Part shown: positions 1 to 7,679 of the stretch, one piece after another
Numbering within the stretch: the stretch's first letter is position 1
How the letters are laid out: every line of letters begins with the position of its first letter
NCBI RefSeq assembly: GCF_014650175.1
Contig: NZ_BMUL01000012.1
Coordinates: 124,001-188,000, forward strand
Direction of reading: 5' to 3'
DNA length: 64,000 nucleotides
Source: Streptomyces termitum
GTDB lineage: Bacteria; Actinomycetota; Actinomycetes; Streptomycetales; Streptomycetaceae
Program-made: the position numbers and the translations under genes
Notes under the pieces: generated by a model
Databases searched by the model: none
The model's input: only the letters and a program-made list of their open reading frames with translations
Told to the model about the DNA's origin: nothing

Positions 1-251
1 ACCGCCCCCGGGGAGGCTCCCCGGCCTCCGGAGACCCAGGAATGCCTCCGGAAGCCCCCACAGGCCGTCTCCGGGAACCCCTGGAGCCGCACCCACCGAA
101 GCCCGCCGGGGACACCCCTGGGAACTCCCGAAGGAGCATCCCCCGTGCGGGAAGCGGCATCTGACGGACCGGCCGACGGCCCCGGCGCCCGTGCCGGGGG
201 CCGTGAGCCGGAGGCGGGAGGCGGGGCCGGGAGGCGGGGCCGTACCCGGGA
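1..251. other. Window edge, no gene recognised
   Basis: No reading frame here has convincing codon bias in keeping with neighbours. It holds GC-rich inverted repeats: a near-perfect palindrome at the very start (CCGGGGAG/CTCCCCGG around 8-24) and the hairpin at 176-204. It probably contains the 3' flank of the lipoprotein gene and whatever lies outside the window. Confidence 0.4.
176..204 (-). terminator. Hairpin terminator of the lipoprotein gene
   Basis: ACGGCCCCGGC at 176-186 pairs with GCCGGGGGCCGT at 193-204 with one bulged G and a 6-base loop. It lies about 50 bases past the stop of the minus-strand lipoprotein gene. There is no T tract, which is usual in streptomycetes. Confidence 0.5.
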
Positions 252-908
252 CTACGAGTCCGACGACTCCGATGCCTTGTCCGAGCCCTCGCCGGTCTTC
301 GGCGCGGGCGCGGCGGTGGCGCCGGCCTTCGGGGAGGCGGAGCCGGACGGCGTCTTCGGGACCGCCGGGGTCGGCTTCTGGCAGCCCGGCTGCTTGGCCA
401 TGGCCTTGCCGAGTTCGCCGCTCTCCAGGTTGGCCAGGGCGTTCTGGTCCATCTTCTCGATCTTGGTGAGGCCGTCGGCGACGTCCTTCAGCCCCTCGGC
501 GAACTTCTGCTGGTTCGCCGGGTCGAGCGCGTCGACCTGCTTCTTCAGCCCGTCGTAGGCGGTCGCGGTCGCGTTCAGCTCCGCGACGACGTCCTTCTGG
601 ACCTTGTCACCGTTCTCGACCGGCGGGACACCGGCGCTCTCCACGGCCTTGGCCAGCGCCCGGTCCGCGTCCGCGATGTCCTTGAACGCCTTGGAGTCGG
701 CGGCCTGGATCTCCGCCGGACGGCTGTCCGCCGCGGTCGAGATGATGATCTGGTGGGCGTCCGCACGCTTCTGGATCTGAGGCTTCGCCTGGTCGCAGAA
801 CGACTTGGCCCAGTCGTTCACCTTGTCGCCCTCGTCCTCGCTGCAACCGGACAGCACGAGCATCAGTACCGCACTGCCGGACAGCGCCGCCGCAAGCTTC
901 TTGTTCAC
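252..908 (-). CDS. Small secreted lipoprotein
   Basis: Predicted 218-residue lipoprotein. The N-terminus has Lys-Lys, a hydrophobic stretch and the lipobox L-S-G-C with the lipidated Cys at residue 22, so it should be anchored to the outer face of the membrane. The rest is Lys/Asp/Ala-rich and probably helical, with a low-complexity Ala/Pro/Thr/Lys tail (about residues 180-218). A GTG start at 908 is preferred over a TTG six codons upstream because GGAAGGGA lies 6 bases before it. It has no catalytic motif that I can recognise. It sits downstream of the bldG/anti-sigma pair but is separated from it by a terminator, so it is probably its own unit. Function unknown. Confidence 0.8.
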   Translation of the reverse strand: MNKKLAAALSGSAVLMLVLSGCSEDEGDKVNDWAKSFCDQAKPQIQKRADAHQIIISTAADSRPAEIQAADSKAFKDIADADRALAKAVESAGVPPVENGDKVQKDVVAELNATATAYDGLKKQVDALDPANQQKFAEGLKDVADGLTKIEKMDQNALANLESGELGKAMAKQPGCQKPTPAVPKTPSGSASPKAGATAAPAPKTGEGSDKASESSDS

Positions 909-1262
909 CGGATCGGTCCCTTCCAAGACTCTCGCCCCCGGAACTTACACGGCGCGCGCACCACTTCCCTCTTTCGCACGAGGGTTTGATCCCGTGTTGA
1001 ATCCTTTTGAACCAAGCCGTACCGGGGCTGCGGCCACCCGCCGCCCTCCAGGAATGAGACGGACGCCACGTCAGGAGACGCCTGCCGGAAGCCGCTTGGA
1101 GCGCCCGCGCGAAGGCCGCGGCGACCTCCGCGGTCGGCCCCCCGCCCCGGTCGGTCCGCTTCGGGCACGCGAAGAGGCCCCGCCGTGACGGCGGGGCCTC
1201 TTCCCGGTACGCCTCCCGGCAGGGCCGGAGGGGCGTCTCGGTACGTCTCTGCGGAACGCGGG
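909..1262. other. Intergenic region with lipoprotein promoter
   Basis: A 354-base gap. The right third holds the terminator of the anti-sigma gene (1171-1203). The left part must hold the minus-strand promoter for the lipoprotein; it is locally less GC-rich (about 965-1015), but I cannot assign -35/-10 boxes with confidence. No coding potential seen. Confidence 0.4.
1171..1203 (-). terminator. Terminator after the bldG/anti-sigma operon
   Basis: GAAGAGGCCCCGCCG at 1171-1185 and its complement at 1189-1203 form a perfect 15-bp stem with a TGA triloop, about 60 bases past the stop of the anti-sigma gene. Confidence 0.75.
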
Positions 1263-1733
1263 TCAGGACAGGAGGTCCGCGTCCTCCTCGGCCGGCAGGA
1301 CGGGCCAGCGCATCCGGAGGACGCCGCCGTCCTCCCCCGCAGTCACCTCGACGTCGTCGACGAGCCCGCGGATCACCGCGAGGCCCATCTCGTCCTCGCC
1401 GTCGGCGTCGTCGAAGTCCTCGGCCGGGGCCGCGGCGCGCGCGACCGGAACACCGGCGGCGGTGGCCGCCGCCGTACCCGCACCGGGCACCTCGTCACCG
1501 ACCTCGATGGAGAACGTCTTCTCCTCCTCGGTCAGCACGACCCGGATGGGCGTGGTGACGCCGTTGCTCCGGTGCAGTCCGACCGCACGGGAACACGCCT
1601 CGCCGACGGCGAGGCGCACCTCGTCGAGGACCGCCTCGTCCACCCCGGCCCGGCGGGCGACCGCGGCCGCCACCAGGCGGGCCGTGCGGACGTGCTCGGG
1701 CTGGGCGCTGAAGCGGAGTTCAACGGTGGCCAT
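1263..1733 (-). CDS. RsbW-like ATP-binding anti-sigma regulator, bldG partner
   Basis: A 156-residue protein of the GHKL/RsbW anti-sigma factor kinase-like family, lying 12 bases downstream of bldG in the same operon. In S. coelicolor the gene after bldG encodes the anti-sigma factor partner of BldG. The N-terminal beta strand and the helix with D-E-V-R-L-A-V-G-E-A-C are typical. However the N-box, which in active members reads E-A-x-x-N-A-x-x-H, reads E-A-C-S-R-A-V-G-L-H here, so the Mg-binding Asn is missing. The glycine-rich ATP lid is also poorly kept, and an Ala/Asp-rich insert sits at about residues 90-125. It may bind partners without kinase activity; that is inference. Confidence 0.85.
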   Translation of the reverse strand: MATVELRFSAQPEHVRTARLVAAAVARRAGVDEAVLDEVRLAVGEACSRAVGLHRSNGVTTPIRVVLTEEEKTFSIEVGDEVPGAGTAAATAAGVPVARAAAPAEDFDDADGEDEMGLAVIRGLVDDVEVTAGEDGGVLRMRWPVLPAEEDADLLS

Positions 1734-1745
1734 GGGATCCCCCGG

Positions 1746-2099
1746 TCAGTCGACCGCGTTGACGGCCTCGTCGACCGACGTGTGGATCGGGAAGACCTTG
1801 GTGAGGCCCGTGATCCGGAAGATCTTGAGAATGCGCTCCTGGTTGCAGACCAGACGCAGCGAACCCTCGTGCGCGCGCACGCGCTTCAGGCCGCCGACGA
1901 GCACACCCAGGCCGGTGGAGTCGAGGAAGTCCACGCGCTCCATGTCGACAACCAGGTGGTAGCTGCCGTCGTTCACCAACTCGACCAACTGCTCGCGCAG
2001 CTTGGGCGCGGTATACACATCAATCTCGCCACCGACCTCGACGACCGTACGGTCGCCGCCAGCTCCGGGCACAGTGCGAGTCGACAGGGACAGGTCCAC
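1746..2099 (-). CDS. bldG: BldG anti-sigma factor antagonist (STAS domain)
   Basis: STAS-domain anti-anti-sigma factor of 117 residues, nearly identical over its length to BldG as I remember it from S. coelicolor (113 residues). It is needed for aerial growth and antibiotic production and is controlled by phosphorylation. The D-S-T-G-L-G motif carries the phosphorylatable Ser at residue 61, equivalent to Ser57 of S. coelicolor BldG. The four-residue difference comes from a P-G-A-G insert after residue 10. It is the first gene of a two-gene minus-strand operon with the RsbW-like gene and is divergent from the helicase, with only 80 bases between them. Confidence 0.95.
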   Translation of the reverse strand: MDLSLSTRTVPGAGGDRTVVEVGGEIDVYTAPKLREQLVELVNDGSYHLVVDMERVDFLDSTGLGVLVGGLKRVRAHEGSLRLVCNQERILKIFRITGLTKVFPIHTSVDEAVNAVD

Positions 2100-2179
2100 G
2101 GATCCTCCAGCACCTTGCTATCGGGCGTTCGCCCCCTCGGATCTCCCGGGCGGAGTCGGAGAACGAATCACCAGCCGCG

Positions 2180-4702
2180 ATGGCATTCAATCACTTACCA
2201 GCAGCCATGCACGACGCCTTGGAAGCATTGTCCGTCACGCCGGTGACACACTCGGTACCGATGGCCAAGAATCACCGCCCCAGTCGTCCGGCCGGGGAGA
2301 CGGGCAGCCGCCCCTCCCCCGGCAGGGTCCTCGAACGGCTCGCCCACGGCGAGAGCCGGGCCGCGCGCATCACCCATACGGAGCACATGCCCGCGCGGGC
2401 GGGCCGTCATGCCGTCTGGCCGCACCTCATCCGGCCCGAGGTGATCGCCGCGATCGAGAAGGCCGGAATCGAGCACCCGTGGGCCCACCAGGCCGAGGCC
2501 GCCGGGCACGCCCTCGACGGCGCGTCCGTGGTGATCGCCACCGGAACCGCCTCGGGCAAGTCGCTCGCCTACCTCGCCCCCGTCCTCTCCGCCCTCCTGG
2601 ACGGCTCCGAGGCCGCCAACGGGCGCGGGGCGACCGCGCTCTACCTCGCCCCCACCAAGGCCCTCGCCGCCGACCAGCGCCGCGCCGTCCGCGAACTGGC
2701 CGCCCCGCTCGGCAACGGCGTCCGGCCCGCCGTCTACGACGGCGACACCCCGGTCGAGGAGCGGGAGTGGGTCCGCCAGTACGCGAACTACGTCCTGACC
2801 AACCCCGACATGCTGCACCGGGGCATCCTCCCCTCCCACCCCCGCTGGTCCTCCTTCCTGCGCGCGCTGCGCTACGTCGTCATCGACGAGTGCCACACCT
2901 ACCGGGGCGTCTTCGGCTCGCACGTCGCCCAGGTCCTGCGCCGGCTGCGCCGGATCTGCGCCCGGTACGGCTCCGAGCCGGTCTTCCTCCTCGCCTCCGC
3001 CACCTCCGCCGACCCGGCCCACACCGCCGCGCGGCTCACCGGCCTGTCCGTCACCGAGGTCGCCGACGACGCCTCCCCGCGCGGCGAGCTCGTCTTCGTT
3101 TTGTGGGAGCCGCCGCTCACCGAGCTCCACGGCGAGCGCGGCGCCCCGGTCCGCCGCACCGCCACCGCCGAGACCGCCGACCTGCTCACCGACCTGACCC
3201 GGCAGGGCGTCCGCACCGTCGCCTTCGTCCGCTCCCGGCGCGGCGCCGAACTGATCTCGGTGATCGCCCAGGAGCGGCTCGCCGAGACCGACCGGGCCCT
3301 CGCCCGGCGGGTCGCCGCCTACCGGGGCGGCTACCTGCCCGAGGAGCGGCGCGCCCTGGAGCGGTCCCTGCACTCCGGGGAGCTCCTCGGCCTCGCCGCC
3401 ACCACCGCCCTGGAACTGGGCGTGGACGTCTCCGGCCTCGACGCCGTTCTTATCGCCGGCTATCCCGGCACCCGGGCCTCCCTGTGGCAGCAGGCGGGCC
3501 GGGCCGGCCGCTCCGGCGAGGGCGCCCTCGCCGTCCTGGTCGCCCGCGACGACCCGCTGGACACCTTCCTCGTCCACCACCCGGAGGCGATCTTCGACCA
3601 GCCGGTCGAGTCGACCGTCCTGGACCCCGACAACCCCTACGTCCTCGCCCCCCATCTGTGCGCCGCCGCGTCCGAGCTCCCGCTCACCGAGGCGGACCTG
3701 CCCCTGTTCGGCCCGGCCGCGCCCGGTCTGATGCCCCAGCTGGAGGCGGCCGGACTGCTGCGCCGCCGCGCCACCGGCTGGTACTGGACCCGCCGCGAGC
3801 GGGCGGCCGACCTGGCCGACATCCGGGGCGGCGGCGGCAGTCCCGTCCGGATCGTCGAGGAGGGCACCGGCCGGCTCCTCGGCACGGTCGACGAGGCCGC
3901 CTCCCACACCTCGGTCCACGAGGGCGCCGTCCACCTCCACCAGGGCCGCACCTACCTGGTGCGGAAACTGGACCTGGAGGACTCCGTCGCCCTCGTCGAA
4001 GAGGCCGTCCCGCCGTACTCGACCACCGCCCGCGACACCACCTCCATCGCCGTCCTGGAGACCGACACCGCGATCCCGTGGGGTTCGGGCCGCCTCTGCT
4101 ACGGCTCCGTCGAGGTCACCAACCAGGTCGTCTCCTTCCTCCGCCGCCGCCTGATCACCGGCGAGGTGCTGGGCGAGACCAAGCTGGACCTGCCGCCCCG
4201 CACCCTGCGCACCCGGGCCGTGTGGTGGACGGTCACCGAGGACCAGCTCGACGACGCCCGGATCACCCCGGAGATCCTCGGCGGCGCCCTGCACGCCGCC
4301 GAGCACGCCTCCATCGGCATGCTGCCGCTGTTCGCCACCTGCGACCGCTGGGACATCGGCGGGGTCTCCGTCCCGCTGCACCCGGACACCCTGCTGCCGA
4401 CCGTCTTCGTGTACGACGGGCACCCCGGGGGAGCCGGATTCGCCGAGCGCGCCTTCCGCACCGCCCGGGAGTGGCTGACCGCCACCCGCGAGGCCATCGC
4501 CTCCTGCGAGTGCGAGACCGGCTGCCCGTCCTGCATCCAGTCCCCCAAGTGCGGCAACGGCAACAACCCCCTGCACAAGCGCGGCGCCGTCCGCCTCCTC
4601 ACCGAACTCCTCAAGGAAGCCCCCCACGCCCCGACGCCCCCACCTCCGGAACGAACGGCCCCGAAAGCCGAGGACCCGGAGGACGAGGACCCGAAGGACT
4701 GA
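2180..4702 (+). CDS. DECH-box helicase with DUF1998 domain (MrfA/YprA type)
   Basis: Superfamily 2 helicase of about 840 residues. Motif I reads A-T-G-T-A-S-G-K-S near residue 122, motif II is D-E-C-H near residue 237, and motif VI is Q-Q-A-G-R-A-G-R near residue 437. The C-terminal DUF1998 region ends with a four-cysteine cluster, C-x3-C-x2-C-x5-C, near residues 776-789, like the zinc-binding MrfA family implicated in DNA repair in Bacillus. In actinobacteria this helicase is regularly found next to the Tad-type secretion genes (the helicase/secretion neighbourhood), as here. The start at 2180 has no clear ribosome-binding site; ATGs at 2207 and 2261 are alternatives. The 3' end overlaps the convergent tadE-like gene by 92 bases. 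Confidence 0.9.
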   Translation: MAFNHLPAAMHDALEALSVTPVTHSVPMAKNHRPSRPAGETGSRPSPGRVLERLAHGESRAARITHTEHMPARAGRHAVWPHLIRPEVIAAIEKAGIEHPWAHQAEAAGHALDGASVVIATGTASGKSLAYLAPVLSALLDGSEAANGRGATALYLAPTKALAADQRRAVRELAAPLGNGVRPAVYDGDTPVEEREWVRQYANYVLTNPDMLHRGILPSHPRWSSFLRALRYVVIDECHTYRGVFGSHVAQVLRRLRRICARYGSEPVFLLASATSADPAHTAARLTGLSVTEVADDASPRGELVFVLWEPPLTELHGERGAPVRRTATAETADLLTDLTRQGVRTVAFVRSRRGAELISVIAQERLAETDRALARRVAAYRGGYLPEERRALERSLHSGELLGLAATTALELGVDVSGLDAVLIAGYPGTRASLWQQAGRAGRSGEGALAVLVARDDPLDTFLVHHPEAIFDQPVESTVLDPDNPYVLAPHLCAAASELPLTEADLPLFGPAAPGLMPQLEAAGLLRRRATGWYWTRRERAADLADIRGGGGSPVRIVEEGTGRLLGTVDEAASHTSVHEGAVHLHQGRTYLVRKLDLEDSVALVEEAVPPYSTTARDTTSIAVLETDTAIPWGSGRLCYGSVEVTNQVVSFLRRRLITGEVLGETKLDLPPRTLRTRAVWWTVTEDQLDDARITPEILGGALHAAEHASIGMLPLFATCDRWDIGGVSVPLHPDTLLPTVFVYDGHPGGAGFAERAFRTAREWLTATREAIASCECETGCPSCIQSPKCGNGNNPLHKRGAVRLLTELLKEAPHAPTPPPPERTAPKAEDPEDEDPKD

Positions 4703-5246
4703 GCTTCGGGAGGCGGAGGTCCGAGAGGCGGAGGTCCGGAAGGCGCTGGTCCGGCCGGACCGAACCGCGCGCAGCCGCACCGGAGCCGAACAGGGGCGGG
4801 CCCTCGGGAAGCAGCCCCGGAGGGAGCGGTGCCGGCCCCGCCCGCGCCCTGACCTCGGGGGCGTACCTTCCGCGGACCACCCGCGCCGTCACCTCGGCCT
4901 CCTCCCCCTCGATCCGGCAACCGACCAGTTCGGCGCCCTGTGCCACCACGACCCGGCCGGCCGCCGCGCACGCCTCCGCCTCGCCCCACAGGGCCCGGTC
5001 GGCGGCGGCGAGGGCCGCCAGGTCGGCCGCGCCTCCCGCCCGGTGCCGGGCCGCCACGACCTGCCCGAGCACCAGCACGAGGCCGAAGACCGCACACAGC
5101 GCGCACGCCGCGACAGCGGTCCACACCGTCGCCACACCCCGGTCCCCGCGCCCCACCACCGCCCTCCGCCACCAGAGCCCCCAGAACCCCAGGGACCCCG
5201 AGCGCCCCCGGCGCGCCTTTCCGCACGCTCCTCCCCGGCTCCTCAC
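4611..5246 (-). CDS. TadE-like protein of the helicase/secretion neighbourhood
   Basis: Last gene of the Tad operon, 211 residues. After a basic N-terminus comes G-V-A-T-V-W followed by one hydrophobic helix and an extracellular Ala-rich region with two Cys that may pair. It resembles TadE/TadG pseudopilins, but position +5 after the processing-type Gly is Trp, not Glu. The GTG start at 5246 overlaps the tadE stop (GTGA). The C-terminal 45 residues are Pro/Leu/Arg-rich, come from a 15-base imperfect tandem repeat (about 4711-4750) and run through the end of the convergent helicase gene, so the reading frame may have been extended recently. Confidence 0.75.
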   Translation of the reverse strand: MRSRGGACGKARRGRSGSLGFWGLWWRRAVVGRGDRGVATVWTAVAACALCAVFGLVLVLGQVVAARHRAGGAADLAALAAADRALWGEAEACAAAGRVVVAQGAELVGCRIEGEEAEVTARVVRGRYAPEVRARAGPAPLPPGLLPEGPPLFGSGAAARGSVRPDQRLPDLRLSDLRLPKLSPSGPRPPGPRLSGPFVPEVGASGRGGLP

Positions 5247-5710
5247 CACAGCCCTCCCTCCCCGACCGCCTCTCCGGCACCCAGTTCCGTCCCGGCCACC
5301 GGCGGGCCGTCCTCCCCGACCGTCTCCTCGGCGAGGGCCACGGCCCTGGCGCTGAGGTTCACACCGAGCCCGCCAGGGCCCGGGGCGGACACCTCCACCG
5401 TCACCCGCCAGAGCTCCCCGTCCCGTGCCACCGTCACGCGGGCCCCTTCGGGGGCGGTGGCACGGGCCGCGGCCACGACCGCCCCGGAGGGTTCCGAGCG
5501 GGCCGCCGCCCGCGCGCCGGCCCGCGCCGCGTCCACGCACCGGATCTGCGCGGCGGACGCGGCCAGCCCCCACAGCAGCACCATCGCGAAAGCCATCAGC
5601 ACCAGCAGCGCGACCGCCGCCTCCACGGTCACGGCGCCCCGGTCGTCCACCGCGCCCCGCGCTCTCCCCCAGCGCCGGTACCGGCGCTGGGGACGTTCAG
5701 AACGGCGCAT
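5243..5710 (-). CDS. tadE: TadE-like pseudopilin
   Basis: A 155-residue TadE-family minor pseudopilin. Residues 24-29 read G-A-V-T-V-E: a Gly followed by a Glu at +5, the class III prepilin processing signature. One long hydrophobic helix follows (about residues 30-50), then an extracytoplasmic beta-rich part. The ATG start at 5710 lies inside the end of the Flp-like gene (14-base overlap), consistent with translational coupling. It is expected to be processed by a prepilin peptidase and to assemble at the base or tip of the pilus; no prepilin peptidase gene is in the window. Confidence 0.82.
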   Translation of the reverse strand: MRRSERPQRRYRRWGRARGAVDDRGAVTVEAAVALLVLMAFAMVLLWGLAASAAQIRCVDAARAGARAAARSEPSGAVVAAARATAPEGARVTVARDGELWRVTVEVSAPGPGGLGVNLSARAVALAEETVGEDGPPVAGTELGAGEAVGEGGLW

Positions 5711-5951
5711 GAAGGGCCTTCGAGATCACCGACTCCAGCGCGCCCGCGACGGACCCGCTCGTCACGACCTTGTAGAGCACGGCGGCGAAGGCCGCCGCCG
5801 CGATGGTCCCGAGGGCGTACTCGGCCGTACTCATCCCGTCGTCAGTACGCATCCCGGCCCGCCGGGACCGCCAGAACGCCCCTGTCGAAGCCCGTACCCG
5901 GTTCCACACCCCACCGTTCGCCCTTTTCATCCCGTTCACCCTGTTCGCCAT
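5697..5951 (-). CDS. Flp-like pilin (DUF4244)
   Basis: An 84-residue protein. Residues 39-45 read G-M-S-T-A-E-Y, an exact prepilin-type site: cleavage after Gly39 would leave Glu at +5, followed by a hydrophobic helix (T-I-A-A-A-A-F-A-A-V-L-Y). Its size and position between tadC and tadE make it the major pilin candidate of this operon. The ATG at 5951 has GAAGGGA 5 bases upstream; longer frames upstream have no ribosome-binding site and poor codon bias. The pre-cleavage leader is long (39 residues) compared with Flp pilins of Gram-negative bacteria. Confidence 0.85.
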   Translation of the reverse strand: MANRVNGMKRANGGVWNRVRASTGAFWRSRRAGMRTDDGMSTAEYALGTIAAAAFAAVLYKVVTSGSVAGALESVISKALHAPF

Positions 5952-5995
5952 CGTTTTCCCTTCATCGAATCGGTCTTCCTTCACGTGGTGCCTCC

Positions 5996-6811
5996 TCAGC
6001 CGTTCAGCAGGCCCGACGCCAGGCCGATCACCACCGGGGCCACTCCGACCGCGAGGAACGCGGGCAGGAAGCACAGCCCCACAGGGGCGCTGATCAGCAC
6101 CTGGGCCCGGTGGGCCCGCGCGGCGGCGGTGCGGGCGCTCGCCGCCCGCAGTCCGGCCGCGTGCCGGGCCACCGCCTCCGCTGCGGGCGCCCCGGAGGCG
6201 CCGGCCCGTTCCATGCAGCGGGCGAGCCCCTCGGCACCCGGTATCGCGCCGAACCTCCGCCACACCTCGGCCGGTTCGCCGCCGAGCCGCAGTTCGGCGG
6301 CCGTGCGCAGCAACCGCCCGCCGAGCGGTCCGCCCAGGGACCGGCCCACGGCCTCGGCCGCCGCTCCAGGCCCGGCCCCGGCCGAGGCACAGGCCGCCAG
6401 GAGGTCCGCCGCCAGCGGGAGTTGGCCGGCCGCCTCCCGGTCCTCCCCGGCCGCTGTCCGGCCGCCGGACCGCCGCAGCCACCACCGGGCGGCGAGGGAG
6501 CCGCCGAGGCCCGTCAGGAGGGCCGCGGCGGGCCCGACGAAGACCCCCGCGCAGAGAGCCCCACCGGCCACCGAGGCCAGAACAGGCGTCGGTACGGCCC
6601 TGAGCCGCGCCCCGACGACCCGCAGCCGGCCCGTCCCTCGACCGGCCGGGCGCCTCGCCCCGACCGCGCCTCCCGGCGCCCCCAGCAGCTCCCCGAGGCG
6701 CCGCCTGGTGCCCCGCTCACGGCGCCCCCGCACCAGCCGGAACCAGCCCCGGCCGAGCAGCCAGCACCCCAGGACCAGCAGCGGGACCATACGGATCAGC
6801 TCACGCCGCAT
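5996..6811 (-). CDS. tadC: TadC-like type II secretion platform protein
   Basis: A 271-residue polytopic membrane protein with the type II secretion system F-domain layout: an N-terminal helix (residues 8-22), a pair of helices near 75-110, a cytoplasmic helical domain with G-A-G-P-G-A-A-A, and C-terminal helices ending L-A-S-G-L-L-N-G. It would form the inner-membrane platform with TadB. The ATG at 6811 overlaps the tadB stop by 11 bases; the longer frame reaching 6937 runs through tadB out of frame and is rejected. Confidence 0.85.
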   Translation of the reverse strand: MRRELIRMVPLLVLGCWLLGRGWFRLVRGRRERGTRRRLGELLGAPGGAVGARRPAGRGTGRLRVVGARLRAVPTPVLASVAGGALCAGVFVGPAAALLTGLGGSLAARWWLRRSGGRTAAGEDREAAGQLPLAADLLAACASAGAGPGAAAEAVGRSLGGPLGGRLLRTAAELRLGGEPAEVWRRFGAIPGAEGLARCMERAGASGAPAAEAVARHAAGLRAASARTAAARAHRAQVLISAPVGLCFLPAFLAVGVAPVVIGLASGLLNG

Positions 6812-7679
6812 CCCCGGCACCTCCCCGCACGATCCGCGCGGCCCACCACAGCCCGGCCGCCTCCAGCACGCCGCCGACCAGCAGGCAGGCCCCTCCGGCC
6901 GGGGTGTGCAGCAACACCCGCAGCGGTTCGGCACCAAGGGCCGCGCCCATGCCGATCCCGGCTAGGGGGAGGGCCGCGAGCACGCCCACCGTGGCCCAGG
7001 CGCCCGCCAGTTCGGACCGCAGGTGGGCCCGCCGCTCGTCCTGCTCGCGCAGTGCCGCCTCCAGCCGGTCCAGTCCCGCCGCCAGCCCCGCGCCGCCGTC
7101 CACGGCCACCTGCCAGCAGGCCGCCAGCCCCGCGAGCCCCTCCGCGCCCTCCCGGCGGGCCGCCGCCCGCAGGGTCTGCGGAACGTCGCCGCCGAAGCCG
7201 ACCGCGGCGAGCACCCGCACCTCCTCGGGGCCGAGGGCACCGGTGCGGCGGGCCGCGTGGGCGAGGGCCGCCCCGGGCTGCCGGCCGGCTCTCAGCTCGC
7301 CTGCGGCCGTCTCGCACAGGGCCACCACCCGCCCGGACCGCGCCTCCCGCTCCTTGCGCCGCCGCGCCGCCCGCAGTCGGCGCCGTACGAGCGGGACCGC
7401 GACGGCTCCGGCCACCAGGGGCAGCGGCGACCGGCCCAGCAGGGCGACCGCCCCGGCCGCGGGCAGGCAGAGCCATTCGGGCCGCGCGCGTGCCGCCGCC
7501 CACCAGCGCATCGCGCGCGCCCGCGCGGCGGCGCCCCCACACCCGGGCCGGGCACCGGGCAGCAGTGCCCCGGCCCGCCGGACCGCCCGGCGCCACCGGA
7601 CCTCCCGCGCGACGGCGAGCAGGATGCCGAGACCGAGCAGGGTCAGGGAGGAGAGCACAGTGGCCTGCGAGGCGGTCAC
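6801..7679 (-). CDS. tadB: TadB-like type II secretion platform protein
   Basis: A 292-residue membrane protein with an N-terminal helix (residues 7-24), a helix near 75-100, a cytoplasmic F-domain with A-G-R-Q-P-G-A-A-L and L-A-A-C-W-Q-V-A-V-D-G-G-A-G-L, typical of TadB/GspF proteins, and two C-terminal helices. The ATG at 7679 overlaps the tadA stop by four bases (ATGA). It pairs with TadC to form the platform that transmits ATPase work to the pilus. Confidence 0.87.
   Translation of the reverse strand: MTASQATVLSSLTLLGLGILLAVAREVRWRRAVRRAGALLPGARPGCGGAAARARAMRWWAAARARPEWLCLPAAGAVALLGRSPLPLVAGAVAVPLVRRRLRAARRRKEREARSGRVVALCETAAGELRAGRQPGAALAHAARRTGALGPEEVRVLAAVGFGGDVPQTLRAAARREGAEGLAGLAACWQVAVDGGAGLAAGLDRLEAALREQDERRAHLRSELAGAWATVGVLAALPLAGIGMGAALGAEPLRVLLHTPAGGACLLVGGVLEAAGLWWAARIVRGGAGDAA

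Noticed and set aside
2002..5355. Very long frame antisense or shifted to the helicase and Tad genes
   Set aside because: Arg/Pro/Gly-rich translation typical of out-of-frame reading in high-GC DNA; the true genes here have clear motifs.
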